Below, in pieces: positions 6,671-12,236 of a stretch of 12,236 nt of DNA. The position numbers and the translations under genes are program-made. The notes under the pieces were generated by a model. That model ran no database searches. It had not been told where the DNA came from and saw only the letters and a list, made by a program, of their open reading frames with translations. Each line of letters begins with the position of its first letter. The first letter of the stretch is position 1. Source of the stretch: an uncultured Lachnospiraceae bacterium (GTDB lineage Bacteria; Bacillota; Clostridia; Lachnospirales; Lachnospiraceae). The stretch lies in NCBI GenBank assembly GCA_910585825.1, contig CAJUEY010000060.1, positions 1 to 12,236 of the forward strand, written 5' to 3'.

Positions 6671-7795
6671 TCACCTGACTGCAGCAGCCGTCAAAGCTAT
6701 TGTTAAAAAGAACAGCGTCAGGCAGGTTCCCATAATCCTTAAATACAGCATTCCTCCATTTGCAATCCCATTCATTCCGCCAGAAAGACGTTTGTCGGCA
6801 ATAGGTTCTAACACTGCAGCCAGAAATTTGTATAATACCGCCAAAAATGCCATTTTCAGCAAGGGAACGGCACAAATAAACACCAGTACCACAAGGGCTG
6901 CCACTCCCACTGAATTTTTGATCACCAGCCCGGAGCTTATAAAAATCTGTCCCATTCCATTGACCACATTTCCAAGACCAGGCACCATTTGAATGGTTTT
7001 TGCAATCGTATTCCCTGCCAGACGGTCCATAGCCGGAGCAATCATTCCCTGAATAATATTGATGCCCAGAATAAACGTCACAGCCGTTTTTAACAGAAAC
7101 CGCACTGCATCTGCAATCAGTTCGGAGAGTCTGCGAAACCGCTCTTCTTCCATAAGATGATTCAAAAATTCAATCATAATATAGATCTGCACCAACGGAG
7201 CAAGAAAATACCGAATCATCCACTCTACGAGATAGACCGCAGTAAAAATCAGAGAATAAGCCGCCGCAGAGGAACTGATATTCATGGTAAAAGAAATTGC
7301 AGTACAATAAACAGGAATCCACACTTTCATAAATCCCGTCAGATTTTCTGTAGTATTTAAAACCGTCTGGTTCATCTCAGAAAAAGAATGCAAAAGCAGT
7401 ATCATCATAAAGCAGTAGCATAAGAAGAAGGCAATTTCTGAAACATAAGAACCGGAAACATGTCTGGCATAATTTTTCAGTATGGAAAAGGCAAGGGATA
7501 CCACCAAAAGTCTGAGCACAAGCTTTTGATTTTCAGCAAATCCTGACAAAAAAAGGTCTTTGATATAATCCCCCAGATTTTCATAGGGTACATCATTTCC
7601 TTTTAAAATTGCCTGTACCATTTCTTCAAAAGAAATCGGCACCTCTTCCTGCTCTTCCAAAAATCCACTGATCTCAGAAAAATCCATTTCTCCTATAAGT
7701 TCCTCCACAGAAGATGCTTTCACGGAAACTTCACAGAGCAATATCAGTAAAAAAATTCCGATTCCAAAACAGATCTTTTTTATTCTTCGTTTCAT
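6671..7795 (-). CDS. spoIIIAE: Stage III sporulation protein AE
   Basis: The large polytopic membrane subunit of the SpoIIIA complex, a candidate transport channel of the mother-cell membrane. The 374 residues begin with a basic signal-like helix (1-28), followed by an extracytoplasmic acidic region and seven or eight hydrophobic segments between about 92 and 372. The conserved DRLAGNTIAKTIQMVPGLGN is at 257-276 and KRLSGG at 335-340. The ATG overlaps the spoIIIAD stop by four bases (ATGA). Length and layout match the B. subtilis protein. Confidence 0.95.
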   Translation of the reverse strand: MKRRIKKICFGIGIFLLILLCEVSVKASSVEELIGEMDFSEISGFLEEQEEVPISFEEMVQAILKGNDVPYENLGDYIKDLFLSGFAENQKLVLRLLVVSLAFSILKNYARHVSGSYVSEIAFFLCYCFMMILLLHSFSEMNQTVLNTTENLTGFMKVWIPVYCTAISFTMNISSSAAAYSLIFTAVYLVEWMIRYFLAPLVQIYIMIEFLNHLMEEERFRRLSELIADAVRFLLKTAVTFILGINIIQGMIAPAMDRLAGNTIAKTIQMVPGLGNVVNGMGQIFISSGLVIKNSVGVAALVVLVFICAVPLLKMAFLAVLYKFLAAVLEPIADKRLSGGMNGIANGGMLYLRIMGTCLTLFFLTIALTAAAVR

Positions 7796-8175
7796 AAAAG
7801 CTCTCCAATGGTTTCCATAAAAGCCAGCATCACCGGCATTCCCAACACCAGAATTGACAATTTGGCAAACAGTTCAATCTGTCCCGCTATGGTCTGATAT
7901 CCGCAGTCTTTACAGATATTGGAGGCAAATTCGGCAACATAAGTGACTCCGATCATTTTTAAGATCATGGCCATATAAGAATCCTCCAACTGAATCATTA
8001 ACTGCATTTTCTCTGTATATCCGATCAACAGCTCCAATTTGGTTCCCACAAACATAAATATGCAGATACATACGGCAATACTGATATAATAACTGTACTC
8101 CGGCCGATAGCTTTTTAAGATCAATGCCAGCAAAACGGCCGTAATTCCAAATATACTGATCTTTAAAATATCCAT
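7792..8175 (-). CDS. spoIIIAD: Stage III sporulation protein AD
   Basis: A 127-residue integral membrane protein of the SpoIIIA complex with about four hydrophobic segments (2-20, 29-48, 66-82 and 105-123) and the typical family stretches LKMIGVTYVAEFASNICKDCG (72-92) and LPVM-like GMPVML. The ATG follows AGGAGG (five bases). It overlaps spoIIIAE by four bases and lies nine bases after spoIIIAC. Confidence 0.95.
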   Translation of the reverse strand: MDILKISIFGITAVLLALILKSYRPEYSYYISIAVCICIFMFVGTKLELLIGYTEKMQLMIQLEDSYMAMILKMIGVTYVAEFASNICKDCGYQTIAGQIELFAKLSILVLGMPVMLAFMETIGELL

Positions 8176-8184
8176 GCTGCCCTC

Positions 8185-8379
8185 CTACAAAGAAAACAGT
8201 TTCTGCATTGTTTCAAATAATTCATAGATATAGGGAACGATCCAAAACAAAACGATAATCAGTCCCGCCAGACTTGTCAAAAATGCATGCTCTTCTCTTC
8301 CGCTATGTTTTAAAACCTGACTGAGCACGGTAACTAAGATACCCACCGCAGCTATTTTAAAAATTAAGTTTACGCTCAT
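8185..8379 (-). CDS. spoIIIAC: Stage III sporulation protein AC
   Basis: A 64-residue membrane protein with two helices (about 4-24 and 33-53), separated by a short KHSGREEHAF loop. Both the size and the sequence, including GREEHAFLTSLAGLIIVLFWIV in the second half, fit the family. The ATG follows AGGAG. It sits between AB and AD as in all known spoIIIA operons. Confidence 0.95.
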   Translation of the reverse strand: MSVNLIFKIAAVGILVTVLSQVLKHSGREEHAFLTSLAGLIIVLFWIVPYIYELFETMQKLFSL

Positions 8380-8397
8380 GGATTCTCCTTTTGTCCT

Positions 8398-8910
8398 CTA
8401 CAGCAGTATGATCACCAGAAACAATCCCAAGAGAACACTGACTGTACTATATAATTTCTGTTTTTCCTTTTTTTCCTCCATCGCCTGAACAATTTTATCT
8501 TCCAGCTGCATAAAATAAATCCGGGCAGCCTTTGTATGGTTTTCTTCTAACAGCAGACATCCGGACAACGCCAGCAAAAGCTCTGTTTCTTCTTCTTTTA
8601 GAAAAAGCTGGTTCTTCCTTTGATCAAACGCCCTTTCCCACAAAGATTTTGCATCTGCCTCTCTGTTTTTTTCCATTTCTGATGCTACTTCTTCCAGCAT
8701 TTCGGCAAATACTTTTGTCCTTCCCTTTGCCGCCCTTCTTAGCAGCTGGGCATAAGGCAGGCACAAATACTCCCGTCCGGCATCCATTCCGGTAAAAATT
8801 TCTCTGCTTTCTACCAGTTGTTTTAAATGCATATTCAGATCATGGATCAGATATCTGCCGAGTCCTCCCGCACCTGTTAAAATCAAAAAGATGCCCGCAA
8901 ATTTCAACAT
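8398..8910 (-). CDS. spoIIIAB: Stage III sporulation protein AB
   Basis: A 170-residue protein related to the GspF/type II secretion membrane proteins, thought to work with the AA ATPase at the mother-cell membrane. It has an N-terminal helix (3-20), a charged helical cytoplasmic region (about 25-150) and a C-terminal helix (152-170). I take the ATG at 8910 as start: it sits 11 bases after AGGAG and gives MLKF, like the B. subtilis MLKL start. The alternative in-frame GTG at 8922 overlaps that ribosome binding site and is unlikely. The gene overlaps the end of spoIIIAA by seven bases. Confidence 0.94.
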   Translation of the reverse strand: MLKFAGIFLILTGAGGLGRYLIHDLNMHLKQLVESREIFTGMDAGREYLCLPYAQLLRRAAKGRTKVFAEMLEEVASEMEKNREADAKSLWERAFDQRKNQLFLKEEETELLLALSGCLLLEENHTKAARIYFMQLEDKIVQAMEEKKEKQKLYSTVSVLLGLFLVIILL

Positions 8911-9806
8911 AGCTGTCTGCACTCCTGATCATAGACATGAAACGTCCGCGTTCCGGTTTCCCGTTTTGTTAAAAAGACATATCTTTGAAAAAGCCTTTTT
9001 TGATATATCCTTTCCATGCCGGACTGTCTGACAACATGCTCCATGTGATCTCCATGCATCGTTCCAAGAATTTTACAACCGCAAAGAAACATTTCTTCTA
9101 TTGAAGATGCATCGTCTGCTCCTCCCAGCTCATCTACTGCGATTACCTCCGGCGACATACTCCGAAGCGCCATTTTCATTCCTTCCCTCTTGGGGCATCC
9201 GTCTAATACATCTGTACGTTTTCCCAGATCATTGCAGGGAATTCCCAGATGACAAGCCGCAATCTCAGATCTTTCATCAATCACGCAGACCTTCTTCCCG
9301 GAATGCTGTTCGTCTCCGTTTGAAATCAATCGAATACAGTCCCGAAGACAGGTTGTCTTCCCGACTCCCGGAGCAGAGAGCAGAAGCGTGTTCAGAAATT
9401 CTCCTTCTTTATACAGCCATGGAAGAAGTTCTCTGGCACAGTCTTTCCATTCTCTGGCAATTCGGATATTTAAGAAACGAATATTCGTCATTCGGCTAAC
9501 CTGTCCATCCAAAAGCCTCACCTGCCCGGCAAAGCCAATTCGGTTTCCACCCTCTATCGTCAGATATCCCTGACGAATCTCCTCTTCATACGCATAAAGG
9601 GAATATTGACTGATAAAAGTCAGCATCTCTTCTACATCTGCTGCATTGACCCTGTAAGGCAGCCAAATGCTTTTCTCTGCATACCGAAGTTCAATCGGTT
9701 GTCCAATCCGAATACGAATTTCTTCGATTTTTCTTTCCTCCTGCAGTCTTTGCGCCATAGATTCCCGCAAACGCACCGGCATAATATGTAAGATTTCCTG
9801 CTTCAT
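8904..9806 (-). CDS. spoIIIAA: Stage III sporulation protein AA, secretion-type ATPase
   Basis: A cytoplasmic ATPase of the type II/IV secretion superfamily, thought to power the SpoIIIA-SpoIIQ channel in the mother cell. The 300 residues show an N-terminal domain (about 1-120), Walker A APGVGKTT at 145-152, DERSE at 177-181, Walker B VIAVDE at 221-226 with GG following, and a GTMHG stretch at 248-252. Length matches the family. The ATG is ten bases after AGGAG (9817-9821). It is the first gene of the operon and follows the sigma-DUF262 gene by 35 bases. Confidence 0.96.
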   Translation of the reverse strand: MKQEILHIMPVRLRESMAQRLQEERKIEEIRIRIGQPIELRYAEKSIWLPYRVNAADVEEMLTFISQYSLYAYEEEIRQGYLTIEGGNRIGFAGQVRLLDGQVSRMTNIRFLNIRIAREWKDCARELLPWLYKEGEFLNTLLLSAPGVGKTTCLRDCIRLISNGDEQHSGKKVCVIDERSEIAACHLGIPCNDLGKRTDVLDGCPKREGMKMALRSMSPEVIAVDELGGADDASSIEEMFLCGCKILGTMHGDHMEHVVRQSGMERIYQKRLFQRYVFLTKRETGTRTFHVYDQECRQLC

Positions 9807-9826
9807 CCTAACTCAACTCCTAGTCT

Positions 9827-9855
9827 AATATATGACTTGTCTTAGGAATTATTAC
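9827..9855 (-). promoter_or_regulatory. Possible sigma-E promoter of spoIIIA
   Basis: The minus strand has GTAATAAT (9848-9855), 13 bases, CATATATT (9827-9834). These resemble the B. subtilis sigma-E boxes (about GTMATATT and CATACANT), with one clear mismatch in each. The spacer is at the short end and predicted transcription would begin at or near the ribosome binding site, which makes this tentative. The upstream box overlaps the last codons of the sigma-DUF262 gene. SpoIIIA is a sigma-E regulon member in B. subtilis. Confidence 0.35.
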
Positions 9856-11587
9856 AGGAAAAATACTGATGCATCAGACTTTCTAATATTTTTATTTTGT
9901 GGGTGACGATAAATTTGTCTTTTGTGGATTTTGCATTTCCGGTAATTTTGTCAACACACAAATCGTCATAGGTCGTTCCATTCACTTCACTGCTGTGCAA
10001 AGTTCTGGAAAATTCCCTCATAAAAGCGATAAATTCCCCATCCTCCAATCCCATTTTTAAAAATCTGGCAAACAGTCCAAACCACAAAAAGCTGTCTTTT
10101 GCATCGAACATGCCGGAAATATCTTCCGTTATGACCTGTTCCAGTCTGGCAGCCATATCTTCAAATGCCTCAAAATCAGATGGGGATGCGTTTTCTTTTA
10201 TAAATCTGCACATATCTTCCTGGTTCTTCTTCCAATGGCTCAAAAAATTCGCGGTCATAATAGATTCTACAACCACACGGTGAATCGTTCCGTTCTTAAA
10301 TTCTGATACTTTATAACCGCCTGAATTTTTGAAAAAAGACATATTGGAAATGGATTTGACCATTTCCGCATATTGTGTTCCCAGTTTCGTAATCCCCTTT
10401 TGGGAAGCTGTCATAGGCTTGCCGTCATTGTATCGTTCAATATGATATCCGATATCAGCCTCCGAACAATTTAAATACTGATCGTAATTAAAACTGTAAT
10501 CCAAAAACCGGTCCTGTAACTCTTCCGGCAGTTCTGAAAACTTCTTGCCCCGAATATCAAACTCGTTCATCCGGACAATGGGATAACCGTTCTCGTCTAA
10601 CATTTCATTGCCGCTTTCATCTTTCTCTGTAACCTGGTATTTGATCATAAAGCGCCGGATATTCTTAGAAATCTTATATCCGTTTTTGGAAAATAAATAT
10701 GCATTTGTACATCGTTGTTTGCCGTCCAGATCCCAGATAATCGCCGCTCCGTTAATAATCTGTTCTGCAAAAATCAGGGGATGCAATTTATTTCCCTGCA
10801 AAATATCTGAAATCAGATTCCCTTTCATGGAAGGCGACCACTGATCCGACTCCCTTTGAAGGGGATGATCAAACCGAATGGTATGCTTTTCTATCTTCTT
10901 TATAATAGAAGCTATGCTGATTCTGTCTGTTTTGCAATTTTCCATTGTTTGTGTTTCCGTACTCATTTCTCTATCGCCCTCCTTACATTCCGCCTTGTTC
11001 TCATTGCCGTATAAAATGTGAATACCGGCAAAGTTTTTTAATGCCTGACAATGCTGTTTATACTTCTTATCGCTTAATCTTAGTTCTTTTTTAATTTCAG
11101 AAACATGTATATCGTCCATTTTCATTTCCACAATCTGCCTTTGGACTTTGGACAAACTATTTAAGTATGCTTCTATTCTCTCATTTTGCAATTCGCACCT
11201 CCTCTCTAAGGTATTCTCCATATCAAAATCAGATGGGACCAAATCTCCAAAAGTAACATCGCTATCCTCTCCGACAGGCGCATCTATGGAAATATCATAC
11301 AGTGGACGGCCGTCTATGTCTCTTTGCATTCTCTTGGCCCTGTTGACATAGGTGATCTGCGTTTTGATTTTGCTGTAAATACAGGAACGCAAATAATTTT
11401 CAAAAGAAATTCCTTTTGTGTCATCAAAAGCATTTTCACACTCCCAAACGACCTCTCCGGCTCTTGAATAAAAATCATCATAATCCTTCTGGGCAATCCA
11501 GTTAAATTTCCTTTTGAGAATAGAATTGACGATTTTCTTTAATTCTCTATTGTTATCTCCACAATAATAATCAACGTACCTTCCCAT
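9842..11587 (-). CDS. Sigma-70-like domain fused to DUF262 domain
   Basis: A 581-residue protein from the ATG at 11587. Residues about 7-188 look like a sigma-70 family factor: a region-2-like helical block (34-86, including ENYLRSCIYSKIKTQI) and a region-4-like block (138-185, with a helix-turn-helix around VSEIKKELRLSDKKYKQH). After a polar linker, about 222-310 is DUF262-like: HPLQRE near 241, then ISDILQGNKLHPLIF and DLDGKQRC (286-293), the family's DGQQR motif. DUF262 is the nucleotide-using N-terminal part of GmrSD-type restriction proteins. I see no DUF1524 HNH motif in the C-terminal 270 residues. The frame stays open to a TTG at 11683, but a perfect promoter lies within that extension, so 11587 is preferred; it is preceded by GGTGGTGG. 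Likely LexA controlled. Function unknown; defence, mobile-element or stress control are possible. Confidence 0.82.
   Translation of the reverse strand: MGRYVDYYCGDNNRELKKIVNSILKRKFNWIAQKDYDDFYSRAGEVVWECENAFDDTKGISFENYLRSCIYSKIKTQITYVNRAKRMQRDIDGRPLYDISIDAPVGEDSDVTFGDLVPSDFDMENTLERRCELQNERIEAYLNSLSKVQRQIVEMKMDDIHVSEIKKELRLSDKKYKQHCQALKNFAGIHILYGNENKAECKEGDREMSTETQTMENCKTDRISIASIIKKIEKHTIRFDHPLQRESDQWSPSMKGNLISDILQGNKLHPLIFAEQIINGAAIIWDLDGKQRCTNAYLFSKNGYKISKNIRRFMIKYQVTEKDESGNEMLDENGYPIVRMNEFDIRGKKFSELPEELQDRFLDYSFNYDQYLNCSEADIGYHIERYNDGKPMTASQKGITKLGTQYAEMVKSISNMSFFKNSGGYKVSEFKNGTIHRVVVESIMTANFLSHWKKNQEDMCRFIKENASPSDFEAFEDMAARLEQVITEDISGMFDAKDSFLWFGLFARFLKMGLEDGEFIAFMREFSRTLHSSEVNGTTYDDLCVDKITGNAKSTKDKFIVTHKIKILESLMHQYFSCNNS
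10964..10984 (-). promoter_or_regulatory. Internal ribosome binding site and ATG at the sigma/DUF262 junction
   Basis: AAGGAGG (10978-10984) precedes an in-frame ATG (10964-10966) by 11 bases, exactly in the linker between the two domains. Translation from here would give a free 374-residue DUF262 protein (9842-10966). The sequence encodes Lys-Glu-Gly in the fused frame, so it could be chance, but its strength and place suggest either a second product or a recent fusion of two adjacent genes. Confidence 0.5.
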
Positions 11588-11602
11588 TTCATCCACCACC
11601 CT

Positions 11603-11639
11603 GAACTTTTGTTCTATCCCAATTATAGAACGGGTGTTC
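11603..11639 (-). promoter_or_regulatory. Two LexA-type (SOS) boxes at the sigma-DUF262 promoter
   Basis: Two exact palindromes, GAACACCCGTTC (11628-11639) and GAACAAAAGTTC (11603-11614), lie 25 bases apart centre to centre. The first fills part of the -35/-10 spacer up to the -10; the second covers about +2 to +13. GAAC-N4-GTTC is the core of the Gram-positive LexA box (CGAACRNRYGTTYC in B. subtilis). The positions are right for repression. The flanking bases do not match the B. subtilis consensus fully, so another repressor is possible. Confidence 0.72.
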
Positions 11640-11650
11640 CTTTTTGTCAA
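11622..11650 (-). promoter_or_regulatory. Consensus sigma-A promoter of the sigma-DUF262 gene
   Basis: A perfect TTGACA (11645-11650), a 17-base spacer and a perfect TATAAT (11622-11627). Transcription should begin near 11615, which leaves a leader of about 28 bases before the ATG at 11587 and rules out the longer open frame for this transcript. Confidence 0.9.
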
Positions 11651-11793
11651 CATAAATTTATTTTTGGACCAATTTATTTTCAAATGTGGAATAAAACAAT
11701 GTACCCACCGTTATTTCATCATTTTCAACACTTTAAAACACACATAAACCTGAAATCATACCCAGCAAAACAAGAAAGGAGCACACATTATCT
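11651..11793. other. Intergenic region between the divergent accessory genes
   Basis: AT-rich sequence upstream of both the sigma-DUF262 promoter (11622-11650) and the 64-residue gene. A plus-strand promoter would be expected here. The best I can pair is TTTTCA with TAAACC, which is weak, so the plus-strand unit may use a different promoter type. Confidence 0.4.
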
Positions 11794-11988
11794 ATGAAAA
11801 AAACAGTTTACCAGACAAATCTTTACAACAACGACCATACCAGGTTCGGAGGGAGAATCTTTATCAGTGATTTTGACCGAAAATCCAGCCTGGCAGATAT
11901 TACAGACAGAATTATTTCTGATCAGTGTTTTGACAGAGAATGTGAACAGAATGCAAAAAACAGAGCTTTTCATCAAAATACACAATAA
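11794..11988 (+). CDS. Small hypothetical protein, 64 residues
   Basis: A charged, soluble protein with no membrane segment or signal peptide, rich in Asp, Arg and Asn. Its middle carries GGRIFISDFDRKSSLADITDR-like text (residues 19-39), and a single CFDREC pair of cysteines is at 45-50. I recognise no family. Support for a real gene is a strong AAAGGAG about 13 bases before the ATG, and a close following gene with its own ribosome binding site. It is divergent from the sigma-DUF262 gene with 206 bases between start codons, and no clear plus-strand promoter was found in that gap. Confidence 0.65.
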   Translation: MKKTVYQTNLYNNDHTRFGGRIFISDFDRKSSLADITDRIISDQCFDRECEQNAKNRAFHQNTQ

Positions 11989-12009
11989 CAGCGAGGTGAA
12001 ACAAGATAT

Positions 12010-12236
12010 ATGAAACAATATACACTGATTAAACTTCCCTTAAAAGAACTGATCGACCATTCTTTTTACGTCACAATGGACAGGGAAGAAGAAATTGAGA
12101 AAGAATATCTGATTGCGCAAAGTCCTTCCCTTCTTTTTGACCAGATTGAAAGAATCCGGGGCGAAGCATCTGCCCATTTAAAAGATGTTGGGGTCAAAAC
12201 CATAAATAAATTTGCCCCTATTCCTATAGTACCTTG
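12010..12236 (+). CDS. Hypothetical protein, 3' end cut by window edge
   Basis: The first 75 residues of an unrecognised protein. It starts MKQYTLIKLPLKELIDHSFY, then has an acidic helical stretch (DREEEIEKEYLIAQSPSLL), a mixed-charge segment, and runs off the right edge still open. No signal peptide or membrane segment is seen. GAGGTGA (11993-11999) is ten bases before the ATG. It begins 21 bases after the 64-residue gene, so the two are probably one operon. Too little is visible to assign a function. Confidence 0.7.
   Translation, partial: MKQYTLIKLPLKELIDHSFYVTMDREEEIEKEYLIAQSPSLLFDQIERIRGEASAHLKDVGVKTINKFAPIPIVP

Noticed and set aside
9477..9488. Palindrome ACGAATATTCGT inside spoIIIAA
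   Set aside because: Within coding sequence, single copy, no promoter around it.
1..12236. CRISPR arrays, tRNA or rRNA genes, insertion sequences
   Set aside because: No regularly spaced repeats, no cloverleaf with CCA end and no transposase were seen on either strand.

Overview
The window reads as chromosomal DNA of an endospore-forming, low-to-mid GC member of the Clostridia, most likely Lachnospiraceae-like. The basis is the complete spoIIIAA-AH operon, a T-box-controlled thrS, consensus sigma-A promoters, AGGAGG ribosome binding sites and the overall protein style. The family is inferred; no rRNA or other taxonomic marker is present.

Left part (1-2640): the 5' two thirds of thrS runs off the left edge on the minus strand. 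Upstream of it is a T-box leader with a readable Stem I, a probable ACU (Thr) specifier, the T-box sequence, a terminator and its own sigma-A promoter. Next is a small SEC-C zinc-motif protein gene with its own promoter. The gap at 2490-2640 carries a well-folded element ending in an intrinsic terminator whose G-U pairs form only in plus-strand RNA. I call it a candidate unassigned small RNA.

Middle (2655-9806): a membrane protein fused to a spermidine-synthase-like methyltransferase-fold domain (minus) is divergent from a 77-residue two-helix membrane protein (plus). Their promoters sit back to back. A shared bidirectional terminator separates the latter from the full eight-gene spoIIIA operon (minus), which builds the mother-cell side of the SpoIIIA-SpoIIQ channel during engulfment. 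The operon is intact and tightly packed, with GTG and TTG starts for AG and AH.

Right part (9842-12236), the most unusual region: one open frame joins a sigma-70-like N-terminal part (regions 2 and 4) to a DUF262 (ParB/GmrS-like, DGKQR motif) C-terminal part. A perfect TTGACA-17-TATAAT promoter lies inside what looks like the 5' end of the frame, so the real start is further downstream. Two exact GAAC-N4-GTTC palindromes, the core of the Gram-positive LexA box, flank its -10 element, suggesting SOS control. A strong AAGGAGG plus ATG sits at the domain junction, so a free DUF262 protein may also be made. The gene ends 35 bp before spoIIIAA with no terminator seen. Facing the other way are a 64-residue protein of unknown family and the start of another unknown protein cut by the right edge. 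The combination looks like an accessory, damage-inducible locus, possibly for defence or a mobile element; that role is inference.
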